Source: Chitinophaga filiformis (GTDB lineage: Bacteria > Bacteroidota > Bacteroidia > Chitinophagales > Chitinophagaceae). From it: a stretch of DNA of 64,000 nt. A program made the position numbers and the translations under genes. The notes under the pieces were generated by a model. The model ran no database searches, was not told the DNA's origin, and saw only the letters and a program-made list of their open reading frames with translations. The stretch spans positions 124,001-188,000 of the forward strand of contig NZ_JAKIRP010000013.1 of the NCBI RefSeq assembly GCF_021646545.1. The letters run 5' to 3'. Below are positions 47,663 to 55,521 of the stretch, one piece after another (within the stretch, counting starts at the first letter, position 1; each line of letters opens with the position of its first letter).

Positions 47663-49624
47663 ATGAATAAAAAATTGCTTATAGTAGAAGATGAATTTGT
47701 AGTGGCTAATGACCTGCGATTAATCTTAACACGGGCCGGGTACAATGTCATAGGAATTGCCGTGTCAGTCGAAGAAGCTGAGGAGTATTTGCAAAAGCAA
47801 ACACCAGACCTGGTGATCCTGGATATCCGGTTAAACGGAAAACAGTCCGGAATTACCCTTGCAAAGAAGCTAAGGAACGAAAACACCGCATTCATTTATG
47901 TGTCTGCCAACTCGAACCAAAAAATACTGGAAGAAGCAAAGACAACCGAGCCTTACGGTTTTCTGGTTAAACCATTCAGGGAAAAAGATCTGCTGATCAC
48001 CTTAGATATTGCATGGTATCGTCACACACATAGCCTTGAGTCAAAATTGAGGCAGGAAGAGTGTTTGTACAAACTTCTGAGCGAAATAAGTAATGAGGAT
48101 GCTGATATTCAGTTCAAATTATTGAAATTGGCCAGGGCTATTCAATCTTTTATACCGTTCGATTTTATGGCAACCGGCGTAAGACCACTCAGTGCTGAAC
48201 GTTTTACTGATATTGGTTATTTACGCGTTGGTTTTGATGAATACCAGCATATTGGTGAAAAAGAACTGATCACCATGACAGGTTTAGGTAAAGGGGCTTT
48301 TAATGCTGTTATTGAAAACAGCCCTGCCGACAGCGAGGGGTACATTTATAGCAGCGGAGTACCAAACGATAATTCCCGGAACAATTCCCTGCAAAGAACA
48401 TTGTTAAATGGTTTGCGAATGCAAACATATCTGGTATTTCCGGTTTCGCCCGGCTATGGATTATCGGTCCATTATTCCTTTTATAGCCGGCAGCCTGCTA
48501 TCTACAGTAAAACTCATCTTACCTTTCTGAACCGCTTGAAATCATGGCTGGCAGATCTGGCGGAAAAAATCATCTATTATGAGACGTCATCACCTGCAGC
48601 GAATTACCGGCCCATGTCTCGGGACAGAAAACAAAACGAAGCGGAGTTCTATTCCGGGTTCAGGAACATTGTCGGGAATCATCATCTTTTGTTATCTGCA
48701 TTAGATCTTGCAACACAGGTGGCGCCTTACAACACATCCGTTCTGATATTAGGCGAGAGCGGCACGGGCAAGGAAAAAGTAGCTCAATCCATTCATGAGC
48801 TTTCACCCAGGAAAAAGGGACCATTTATTAAGGTGAATTGCGCAGCTATTCCTGAAACACTGGTAGAATCTGAGTTGTTCGGTCATGAAAAAGGTGCATT
48901 TACAGGTGCCATCGAAAAAAGAAAGGGGAAGTTCGAGCAAGCTGAAGGTGGAACTATCTTTTTAGACGAAATCGGAGAACTGCCACTCGTCGTGCAAACG
49001 AAATTACTACGTGTGTTACAGGAAAGGGAGATCGAATACGTTGGCGGCAATTCCCCTGTAAAGGTTAATGTTCGCATTGTTGCTGCCACTAACCGTAACC
49101 TTGAAAAAGAAGTGGCCGAAGGAAGGTTCAGGCTTGACCTATATTACCGGCTGAACGTTTTTCCTATCACCCTGCCACCATTGCGTGAACGTAAAACGGA
49201 TATAGCAGCATTAGCATTATTCTTCGGCAATAAATTTTGCACGGCATTCAATAAACCCTTTAATGGGATTTCAGACGCAATGATCGAAAAAATATGCGCA
49301 TACAACTGGCCTGGAAATATTCGGGAGCTTGAGAATGTTGTAGAACAATCGGTTGTTCTTAATGATGGCAGATCGAAATTGCAATTAATGCGAGACCTTT
49401 CATCGGCACCTTTTAATGCTGATGAAAAAGCCGGGATTAATACATTTGATGGACTAAAGCATATTCAGCAGGAAACTGAAAGAGAATATATTACCTCAAT
49501 CCTCAAAAAGACAAAAGGCCGTATACGTGGGGCCAACGGAGCCGCAGAATTATTGAATATAAAACCCACTACCCTCGAATCAAAAATGACGAGGCTGAAT
49601 ATCAGAAGACAGGATTTCAATTAA
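47663..49624 (+). CDS. Sigma-54-dependent response regulator (REC + AAA+ + Fis HTH)
   Basis: 653 residues from ATG 47663; the frame extends to a TTG at 47636 that overlaps the kinase stop. REC domain residues 1-120 with phospho-acceptor D54 (VILDIRL) and K103 (LVKPF). A variable GAF-like linker (about 130-310) follows. AAA+ domain: Walker A GESGTGKE (364-371), sigma-54 contact loop GAFTGA (411-416), Walker B TIFLDEIGEL (D435), and sensor motifs to about 520-560. A Fis-type HTH ends the chain (about 605-650). This is a complete bacterial enhancer-binding protein, able to open sigma-54 promoters when phosphorylated by the preceding kinase. Confidence 0.95.
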   Translation: MNKKLLIVEDEFVVANDLRLILTRAGYNVIGIAVSVEEAEEYLQKQTPDLVILDIRLNGKQSGITLAKKLRNENTAFIYVSANSNQKILEEAKTTEPYGFLVKPFREKDLLITLDIAWYRHTHSLESKLRQEECLYKLLSEISNEDADIQFKLLKLARAIQSFIPFDFMATGVRPLSAERFTDIGYLRVGFDEYQHIGEKELITMTGLGKGAFNAVIENSPADSEGYIYSSGVPNDNSRNNSLQRTLLNGLRMQTYLVFPVSPGYGLSVHYSFYSRQPAIYSKTHLTFLNRLKSWLADLAEKIIYYETSSPAANYRPMSRDRKQNEAEFYSGFRNIVGNHHLLLSALDLATQVAPYNTSVLILGESGTGKEKVAQSIHELSPRKKGPFIKVNCAAIPETLVESELFGHEKGAFTGAIEKRKGKFEQAEGGTIFLDEIGELPLVVQTKLLRVLQEREIEYVGGNSPVKVNVRIVAATNRNLEKEVAEGRFRLDLYYRLNVFPITLPPLRERKTDIAALALFFGNKFCTAFNKPFNGISDAMIEKICAYNWPGNIRELENVVEQSVVLNDGRSKLQLMRDLSSAPFNADEKAGINTFDGLKHIQQETEREYITSILKKTKGRIRGANGAAELLNIKPTTLESKMTRLNIRRQDFN

Positions 49625-49629
49625 TTAAG

Positions 49630-49673
49630 TCCGATTTTTCGGAGTTTGATTACTTAAACTCCGAAAAATCGGA
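49630..49673. promoter_or_regulatory. Paired dyads, candidate enhancer (UAS) for the sigma-54 regulator
   Basis: TCCGATTTTTCGGA (49630-49643) and TCCGAAAAATCGGA (49660-49673) are each inverted repeats (TCCGA/TCGGA) and are mirror copies of each other; centres lie 30 bp apart, close to three helical turns. Together with GTTT/AAAC they make an 18-bp perfect stem with an 8-nt loop. The position just after the regulator gene and 110-155 bp before the -24/-12 candidate fits an enhancer. A factor-independent terminator is the alternative, but no T-run follows. Confidence 0.6.
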
Positions 49674-49783
49674 GCGCCATGCCTGTATTTTTTCCCCTTC
49701 TCAATTATGGACAAATTAGTATTGATCTTACTGTCAATTCATTACAACATTTCTTTCTCCAGCATACAATCGTTGTAACGGAA

Positions 49784-49799
49784 TGGCATACAAATAGCA
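49784..49799 (+). promoter_or_regulatory. Candidate sigma-54 (-24/-12) promoter
   Basis: TGGCATACAAATAGCA matches the sigma-54 consensus TGGCAC-N5-TTGCA at the conserved GG and GC with exact spacing, and differs at one base in each box. It lies 23 bp before the ATG of the 2TM gene and right after the gene of a sigma-54 activator. The match to consensus is read directly; use is inference. Confidence 0.6.
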
Positions 49800-49821
49800 A
49801 ACATAGGGCAAAACTATTTGT

Positions 49822-50043
49822 ATGACATACCCAAATCAATGGAGCGCCGCTTCCATCAACCCTAAGAAGGGTTTCAGAATTCACCTCCTCGTATTCCTGC
49901 TTGCCATTCCTGTGATGTGGATCGTATGGTACTTCACAGACAGAACGTATCCATGGCCGTTGTGGTCCACGATCGCATGGGGTATCGGTGTTTTATTCCA
50001 TTACCTGGGAGTATTTGTTTTCAAAAAATCAACGAGCAATTAA
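49822..50043 (+). CDS. 2TM-domain small membrane protein
   Basis: 73 residues with two membrane helices (about 20-37 and 49-66): FRIHLLVFLLAIPVMWIVWY and the WSTIAWGIGVLFHYLGVFVF segment. This is the two-helix 2TM domain found in Bacteroidota. It is the first gene behind the candidate sigma-54 promoter, 10 bp before the cupin gene. Function is unknown. Confidence 0.85.
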   Translation: MTYPNQWSAASINPKKGFRIHLLVFLLAIPVMWIVWYFTDRTYPWPLWSTIAWGIGVLFHYLGVFVFKKSTSN

Positions 50044-50053
50044 AGTCCGCCCT

Positions 50054-50635
50054 ATGAACCAGCAACAGAAAACATTCAGACGTATTATAACGGGCCATGA
50101 TACAGATGGTACAGCCATTATTGTTTCCGATGCACCACCCACGCACACCCAACTTGTAGGCGGGCCGGGCGGACCGACCTTTTTTGAAGTATGGCATACA
50201 CTGGAAACCCCAGCTTTAATCCACGCACAACCGGGGGAGCCTGATGAAAAGGGGCTGACATTGCCGCCTCCTAAAAACGGTACGCGCATACGGGTGATTG
50301 AATTCCCTCCGGAAGGTGACGAAATACGAAAACTTACCGGCGCCGATGCAGCAGCAAAATTCAAATCAATGGGCGATGAAAATGCCTCCACCTCAGGTGA
50401 AACAGCCCCTCATCCACTGATGCACCGTACAAAAACGGTTGATTACGGAATTGTGCTGGAAGGAGAAATAACATTGGTGCTTGATCAGGAGGAGACGGTC
50501 ATTCAGGCTGGTGATATCATTATTCAAAATGGTACCAACCATGCGTGGGCCAACCGCTCGGGCAAGATCTGCCGTATGGTGTTTATATTGATCGATGGTG
50601 AATTTACGGCTGAAATTGCGCACCCTAAAAACTAA
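50054..50635 (+). CDS. Cupin-domain protein
   Basis: 193 residues from ATG 50054; an upstream in-frame start at 49988 overlaps the 2TM gene. The double-stranded beta-helix shows HPLMHRTKTVDYGIVLEGEI (about 118-137) followed by GDIIIQNGTNHAWANRSG, so the two cupin motifs are partly present. Several metal-ligand His positions of motif 1 (G-x5-H-x-H) are replaced, so metal binding is doubtful. It may be a ring-opening or isomerase-like enzyme. There is a 3-bp gap to the next gene. Confidence 0.85.
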   Translation: MNQQQKTFRRIITGHDTDGTAIIVSDAPPTHTQLVGGPGGPTFFEVWHTLETPALIHAQPGEPDEKGLTLPPPKNGTRIRVIEFPPEGDEIRKLTGADAAAKFKSMGDENASTSGETAPHPLMHRTKTVDYGIVLEGEITLVLDQEETVIQAGDIIIQNGTNHAWANRSGKICRMVFILIDGEFTAEIAHPKN

Positions 50636-50638
50636 ATC

Positions 50639-51208
50639 ATGCGTCTACAACCATTACCACCGGATACACTTAGTAGCGAAGCCCGTTCAGTACATGATGA
50701 GATCGCGAATCTCGTTGGCCGAAGTCAAAGCCAGGTAAAAATGACGGATACGCAAGGTGCATTACTTGGCCCATTCCCAGCCATGTTACACTATCCGAAG
50801 TTCGGCATTCCGGCGTTGAGTTTTCTAAAAACGCTCGACATGCATGCAACGCTTGACAAGAGTGTTCGCGAGGTAGCTATATTAACCGTCGGGGCATCTT
50901 TTGGCGCACGCTTCGAAATATATGCACACGAGATCATGGCCGAAGCATTTGGGCTTTCGGCCGATGTTGTCGCTTCGCTTGCCGCCGGCAATCATCCCCA
51001 TGGTTTAAATGAACAGCAAGCTATCGCCCACAATATTGCGCGTGTGCTGGTCTCCGGACATGTTGTACCCGATTCCACTTACAAAAGGGCTGTTCAGCTG
51101 CTTGGGCAGGACGCTGTGGCAGAGCTTTTCTTTCTCATTGGAGGTTATTGTCTTATAGCAATTATTTTAAATGGATTTGATATTCCTGCACCTGAATTAG
51201 TAAGCTGA
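50639..51208 (+). CDS. Carboxymuconolactone decarboxylase (CMD)-like protein
   Basis: 189 residues, all-helical. The segment KSVREVAILTVGASFGARFEIYAHEIMAEAFGLS at about 75-108 is the CMD core. The catalytic CxxC of AhpD-type peroxidase members is replaced (EIYAHE), which points to a decarboxylase or isomerase-type member rather than a peroxidase. It is cytosolic and sits 3 bp after the cupin gene. A typical role is in aromatic ring-fission pathways, unproven here. Confidence 0.88.
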   Translation: MRLQPLPPDTLSSEARSVHDEIANLVGRSQSQVKMTDTQGALLGPFPAMLHYPKFGIPALSFLKTLDMHATLDKSVREVAILTVGASFGARFEIYAHEIMAEAFGLSADVVASLAAGNHPHGLNEQQAIAHNIARVLVSGHVVPDSTYKRAVQLLGQDAVAELFFLIGGYCLIAIILNGFDIPAPELVS

Positions 51209-51301
51209 CTAATAAGTAATCTCAGACAAGGCAAAACCTGAGACGTCTGAAACAGGAAGGCCAGGCATTTGCAAGTATTGTAGCAAAATCAAACAACTTA
51301 A

Positions 51302-52114
51302 ATGAAAAAAGCCATTATATCACTGCTTTCTACTGTTGCGATTATCGCAACAGTAGCCTCATGCGCTAATCATAAAAAAGAACCCGCCACTACTCCCAAA
51401 GTTTATGTACTGGTACATGGCGCATGGCAGGCTTCCTACGTTTGGGATTCTGTGCGGGCCGATCTTGTTGAAAGTGGCAACAAAGTGATCGTAGTGAAAC
51501 TGCCAGGTCACGGTTCCGACACAACCGCTCCACATCTGTTGAGCCTTAATGTATACAGAGACAGCGTGATCAATGCTATTTCAGCAACTGACAACAATGT
51601 AATTCTCGTAGGACATAGCATGGGTGGTATGGTGATCACGAGTGTGGCGGAAAAAATCCCTCATAAGATCAGCAAACTGGTTTACATAGGAGCATTTCTA
51701 CCCACAACAGGACAGGCGCTTACCGATCTTGCCTATTCGGATCCCGGCTCTAAATTGGGGCCATTGCTGAGACCTTCAGCCGATCAATTGACGCTTGACG
51801 TAAAACCCGACAGTCTCACATATCTATTTATCAACGATGGTTCCCCCGCTAGTAAAGAACTTGTGCTGACCAACTATCGCGCAGAGCCGGCCATTCCATT
51901 CGCCAACAAGGTTACGCTGACAAGTGAAGGTTTCGGCTCGGTAGATAAAATATATATCAAGACACTGCAGGATATAGTGATCTCACCAGCGTTGCAGGAT
52001 CGTATGATAGCTGCGGCGGGTATAAAAACAGTGTATACTGTGAACACAAGTCACTCCCCCTTCCTGGCAGAACCGCATACAGTTTCAGCGTTGCTACTTA
52101 AAGCCGGACAATAG
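51302..52114 (+). CDS. Alpha/beta hydrolase, lipoprotein
   Basis: 270 residues. The signal ends VASCANHKK (lipid C21). The hydrolase fold shows VYVLVHGAWQASYVWDSV (oxyanion HG at 39-40), the nucleophile elbow VGHSMGGM (S106) and a His in NTSHSPFLAEP (H251). The type resembles plant-methylesterase-like enzymes (EstC/salicylate-esterase group). It is anchored in the periplasm or outer membrane and hydrolyses an unknown ester. It is separated by 93 bp from the CMD gene. Confidence 0.9.
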   Translation: MKKAIISLLSTVAIIATVASCANHKKEPATTPKVYVLVHGAWQASYVWDSVRADLVESGNKVIVVKLPGHGSDTTAPHLLSLNVYRDSVINAISATDNNVILVGHSMGGMVITSVAEKIPHKISKLVYIGAFLPTTGQALTDLAYSDPGSKLGPLLRPSADQLTLDVKPDSLTYLFINDGSPASKELVLTNYRAEPAIPFANKVTLTSEGFGSVDKIYIKTLQDIVISPALQDRMIAAAGIKTVYTVNTSHSPFLAEPHTVSALLLKAGQ

Positions 52115-52147
52115 CGGATTTGTACCATCAAATCAATACAGTTTACA

Positions 52148-52867
52148 ATGACAAGAAATTTAATTTTCGCAATGTGTGTTATGCTGAGCAGCATTTATGT
52201 AAAAGCGCAAAAAACAGATGGAATGGAGGACGTGGTTGTATTAACGCAGTTTGATGTGAAAAAAGACCACGGGAAAAAGTTCCGTGAGTTAATTCGTAAG
52301 TACGTGAAACATGCTGTTCGCAATAAAGATAATATTATGGCAGAGGCCTACTATGAAAAGGAAAGCCCGTCTATAATGTGGATCATTGAAAGATGGAACA
52401 GTAAGCTTGTGTTTGAGAAAATGAGAAATGGGATAAGGTATAAACAGATCAGAATATCATCTGAAAAGAAACTGGCACAGCCTGCCAAAACGATCTATGC
52501 AAAAGACTTGGAACCGCTTTCAAAACAGGCATGGCGAAGGGAACCAATGATGGATGATACCCCTATCACTATTATGCTATTTGTGGATGGTAAGGCCGGT
52601 ACTGAAGGCCAGTTCAGAGAGGTGTATCATACTGCAATGCCACAATTCAGAAGTGAACCAGGTGTTATCAATTACCAGCTCTCACAGCTTGAGGAAGACA
52701 GCACGCAGTTTGTAACTTATGAAAAATTCAGGAATGAAGATGCCTTCCAGTATCACCTGAATTTTCCTCCCATACTACCGGTGATTGACTATCTGAACAC
52801 CAGTATTAAAAAACAACCTTTCCAGACCGGACTTCACAAACTGATAAGATTTGCCCCATTTCAGTAA
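52148..52867 (+). CDS. Exported protein with two antibiotic-biosynthesis-monooxygenase (ABM)-like domains
   Basis: 239 residues with signal peptide (MTRNLIFAMCVMLSSIYVKA). Two ferredoxin-like ABM domains follow: VVVLTQFDVKKDHGKKFREL...IERWNSKLVFEKM (about 28-105) and ITIMLFVDGKAGTEGQFREV...YEKFRNEDAFQYHL (about 138-215). Double-domain ABM proteins are unusual as exported proteins. The active site is not evident. The start ATG follows the hydrolase stop by 33 bp. Confidence 0.8.
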   Translation: MTRNLIFAMCVMLSSIYVKAQKTDGMEDVVVLTQFDVKKDHGKKFRELIRKYVKHAVRNKDNIMAEAYYEKESPSIMWIIERWNSKLVFEKMRNGIRYKQIRISSEKKLAQPAKTIYAKDLEPLSKQAWRREPMMDDTPITIMLFVDGKAGTEGQFREVYHTAMPQFRSEPGVINYQLSQLEEDSTQFVTYEKFRNEDAFQYHLNFPPILPVIDYLNTSIKKQPFQTGLHKLIRFAPFQ

Positions 52868-52901
52868 AGAAAGATATATGTAACAATTAAAAATTGATGA
52901 A

Positions 52902-53711
52902 ATGATTTTCTTTAATCAAGCCATGCTGGTCGGTATAGTAAGCGCTTTTACTGTATTGAACGCAACAGCACAGGTTAAAACAACGGCCATGAACAGTCAT
53001 GAACTTTCAGTATTGAATCAACTTGGATCACCCTCGGTTGTTGTGAATATGCCCGTATCGCAACTTTTGAATGCACCCGGGAATGAGGCATTGAAAGCAT
53101 TCTTCTTTACTCCTGTAAAGGACCCGACTGCATTAAAAGGTAAAAAGATCGCCGTACTTGCTGCTGATGGTTTCGAGGAAATTGAATTACTCGGTCCGGT
53201 ATGGTATTTCAAACAACTCGGCGCCAAAGTAGATATTGTAGCCCCGAAGTACAATCCCGCGCCAGAGAGATATGGCCTGATGTATCCGGAAATGTCAAAA
53301 ACACATATCATGGCCATCCAGTATTTGCAACCCGTTGGCTGGGTAAAATTTGACCATACTGCAAACGAGATCAAAGTAAATGATTACGATGCTGTATTTA
53401 TACCTGGTGGTGCATGGAACCCTGACAACCTGCGTTATGATAAAGATGTGATAAAGTTCATCCAGGATTTCAATAAGTCGGGTAAACTGATTGCCGCTAT
53501 TTGTCACGCACCGGTGGTATTAGCATCTGCTGATATTCTAAAAGGAAAAACGCTGACAGGTTACTGGAATATACAGGTGGATTTGAAGAATGCCGGAGGC
53601 ACGGTATTGGATCAACCAGTGGTGACAGACGGAAACCTGATCACGAGCAGGCACCCTATCGATGTAGCCGAATTTTCGAGAGCGGTAGAAAGCTGGTTGA
53701 TCAAAAAGTAG
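52902..53711 (+). CDS. Exported DJ-1/PfpI-family protein
   Basis: 269 residues. An N-terminal hydrophobic stretch (MIFFNQAMLVGIVSAFTVLNATA) looks like a signal peptide. The DJ-1/PfpI domain spans about 80-268: KKIAVLAADGFEEIELLGPVW with E93, DAVFIPGGAWNPD, and the nucleophile elbow LIAAICHAPVVLASA with C201 and H202. Members include glyoxalase-III-like and chaperone-like proteins; an exported one is uncommon. It is the last gene of the cluster before a terminator. Confidence 0.88.
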   Translation: MIFFNQAMLVGIVSAFTVLNATAQVKTTAMNSHELSVLNQLGSPSVVVNMPVSQLLNAPGNEALKAFFFTPVKDPTALKGKKIAVLAADGFEEIELLGPVWYFKQLGAKVDIVAPKYNPAPERYGLMYPEMSKTHIMAIQYLQPVGWVKFDHTANEIKVNDYDAVFIPGGAWNPDNLRYDKDVIKFIQDFNKSGKLIAAICHAPVVLASADILKGKTLTGYWNIQVDLKNAGGTVLDQPVVTDGNLITSRHPIDVAEFSRAVESWLIKK

Positions 53712-53749
53712 GATCATCCATTTTATGGATCGTCTGTACGATAAAAAAA

Positions 53750-53786
53750 AAGGAACAGAGCATTCAAATGATCTGTTCCTTTTTTG
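53750..53786. terminator. Terminator at the end of the putative sigma-54 operon
   Basis: GGAACAGA (53752-53759) pairs with TCTGTTCC (53772-53779), then TTTTTTGA. An A-run precedes it, so it may also act on the minus strand. It lies about 40 bp after the DJ-1/PfpI stop. Confidence 0.9.
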
Positions 53787-53836
53787 ACGTTCGATAAAAA
53801 CGATTAATCTCGCAATCGAACAAGATCGCTAAAAAG

Positions 53837-53862
53837 TCGGACGACCCAGATTCGAATCCGCT
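53837..53862 (-). other. tRNA T-arm-like fragment
   Basis: On the minus strand, GTAGCGGATTCGAATCTGGG followed by TCGTCCG resembles the T-arm and acceptor 3' side of the tRNA-Pro at 54644. It shares ATTCGAATCT and GTCGTCC with that tRNA. The stem around TTCGAAT does not pair, so it is not a functional tRNA. It may be a relic of an integration event. Confidence 0.4.
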
Positions 53863-53864
53863 AC

Positions 53865-54539
53865 CTATTTCCTATATAAAATCATCAATACTTGTCCTGA
53901 AAAGCCAAAATCTCCCGGTATTTCTGATGTTACCCTTACTCCCAGATCAATTGTCTTATTAGGTAATGAATTATAAATATTGTTAGATCGGATGAACAAT
54001 GCGTCTGCCATTTTTTGACTGCCCTTTACTATGCTATTGGCTACTACAACATTGTCTGTAATATTGAATAATTCTACTGCTATTTTACTATCCGTATTTC
54101 CTCCCGAGATACGACCACCGGCTGGTTGAGCATACATAACAATAGAATCAACGCCTGGGTAATCCTGCTTACTAAAACCGGGAAGTGTAGCCAAAATAGC
54201 TTCAGCGCTTGCTCCATCTTTATATACAGAGCCTGCTGTAATTCTTATAATAACCTGCTTGTCTAATGAGGTATTTGATCCATTACATACATATTGAGTA
54301 TTGTCTATCTCGTCTGTATCAAGCTTACCATTGCCGTTTTTATCAATGCCTGATCGAACAGCTAATCCACCGGAACTACATTGAGTCCCCGCGACAACCG
54401 GTTGAATATCCAAAAGGCTTTTTAATCCATTTGGGCCCTGTGGTCCTTGCGGTCCTTCTGGTCCAGGAACATCATCACCTTTGCCACAGGAGAATAAAAT
54501 AGCCAAACCGGCTAAACATAAAAGCTTTGTAAATTTCAT
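53865..54539 (-). CDS. Lipoprotein with collagen-like segment and DUF7151-type domain
   Basis: 224 residues. The lipobox ILFSC gives C18. A short G-x-y run (GPEGPQGPQGPNG, residues 26-38) leads into a DUF7151-like segment with paired Cys: TQCSSGGLAVRSGIDKNGNG and DEIDNTQYVCNG. The C-terminal 120 residues are beta-rich without known motif. It is surface-anchored, of unknown function. It stands between the T-arm-like fragment and tRNA-Pro. Confidence 0.82.
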   Translation of the reverse strand: MKFTKLLCLAGLAILFSCGKGDDVPGPEGPQGPQGPNGLKSLLDIQPVVAGTQCSSGGLAVRSGIDKNGNGKLDTDEIDNTQYVCNGSNTSLDKQVIIRITAGSVYKDGASAEAILATLPGFSKQDYPGVDSIVMYAQPAGGRISGGNTDSKIAVELFNITDNVVVANSIVKGSQKMADALFIRSNNIYNSLPNKTIDLGVRVTSEIPGDFGFSGQVLMILYRK

Positions 54540-54604
54540 AGATGTATAGGTTAATTGGTTTTTTTATTTCACAAACATGATGGCCAACAAACACGATTTC
54601 CATA

Positions 54605-54634
54605 AAAAAGCCGTTTCATTACTGAAACGGCCTT
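54605..54634 (-). terminator. Terminator downstream of tRNA-Pro
   Basis: AAGGCCGTTTCA and TGAAACGGCTT on the minus strand form a stem with a 4-nt loop, followed by TTTTT, 10-15 bp beyond the tRNA 3' end. Confidence 0.88.
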
Positions 54635-54643
54635 AAAACTTGT

Positions 54644-54716
54644 CGGGACGACTAGATTCGAACTAGCGACCCCTTGCACCCCATGCAAGTGCGCTACCGG
54701 GCTGCGCTACGTCCCG
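54644..54716 (-). tRNA. tRNA-Pro (anticodon GGG)
   Basis: 73 nt on the minus strand. The acceptor stem pairs CGGGACG with CGTCCCG. The anticodon stem CTTGC/GCAAG encloses the loop ATGGGGT, giving anticodon GGG, and the T-loop is TTCGAAT inside CTAG/CTAG. CCA is not encoded. The D-arm is GCGC AGCCCGGTA GCGC. Confidence 0.95.
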
Positions 54717-55079
54717 AACCGGTAACTACCGCTTTTCCAACGGCGGGATGCAAATGTAACAATAAATTTGATTTTTTAAAATTTTTAGGCACTTATTTTC
54801 CAGTTCAGCTAAGCTTAGCAGCAGAGTTTTATGTAATTGACTTTCAGTCTACTATAGGGAGCATTAAATTGCAACCGATGGTGCTTAAGGAGGCCAGACC
54901 CGGGCGATGAATTCTCTTAGGGGTAAAGCTGGTCCGCAGCCAGGCATTCATGAGTTTTATCCAGTCTTCACCACTTTCTGCAGATTCGCCCCAACCTGGT
55001 TAATCGGCAAAGCGACAGTATTTTACACTGCTTGCACATTTTTCATAAGTTTGACCATCACTCCCAAAAAATCGTTGAT
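54717..55079. promoter_or_regulatory. Intergenic region with tRNA promoter
   Basis: CAAATGTA at 54751-54758 is TACATTTG on the minus strand, a match to the Bacteroidota -7 consensus TAnnTTTG, placed about 35 bp before the tRNA 5' end. The rest (to 55079) has no gene I can support. A 49-codon open stretch on the minus strand at about 54840-54985 lacks a start and a known family. Confidence 0.6.
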
Positions 55080-55469
55080 ATGAACCTGAATGAGCTATGC
55101 ATGTCTTATTTAAACGCTCTAAACGAAGGCGATCTGGGAAATGTGCTTGGTTTATTTACTGATGACGCTATTGTCCTATCACCACTTTACGGAAAAATGA
55201 ATGTTAAGGAGTTCTATATAGCGCTCTTCAGTGATACCAGCAATTCTTCAACTGAGCTATTGAATATCTTTTTACCTGCGACAGGGAATAAATCGCTTGC
55301 ACTACATTTCAACTACAAATGGAAGATGAAAAATGATTTTGTAGAAACATTTGAATGTGTGGACGTGTTCAATCTGAACGACACGCAAGACAAGTTCACG
55401 AAACTGACTATAATATATGACACTTATAAATTCAGAGACAATTTTAGCCGGATCCGCAGCCAGGGTTAG
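55080..55469 (+). CDS. NTF2/SnoaL-like protein
   Basis: 129 residues from ATG 55080; the frame reaches back to a TTG at 55032. The fold pattern fits NTF2-like: LNELCMSYLNALNEGDLGNVLGLFTDDAIVLSPLYGKMN, then a beta sheet ending IIYDTYKFRDNF. This is the small ring-cavity fold used for isomerases and hydrolases or as a non-catalytic binder. It has no catalytic Asp/His pair that I recognise. It is a single gene. Confidence 0.8.
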   Translation: MNLNELCMSYLNALNEGDLGNVLGLFTDDAIVLSPLYGKMNVKEFYIALFSDTSNSSTELLNIFLPATGNKSLALHFNYKWKMKNDFVETFECVDVFNLNDTQDKFTKLTIIYDTYKFRDNFSRIRSQG

Positions 55470-55521
55470 TTACCTGGGTATAGATTATATTAACAGCTCT
55501 CCCGCATAAAGTATGTCTTCC

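Noticed and set aside
54840..54985. Minus-strand stretch of 49 open codons containing WIKLMNAWLRTSFTP
   Set aside because: It has no start codon near its beginning and no recognised family; it could be a gene relic but support is too weak.
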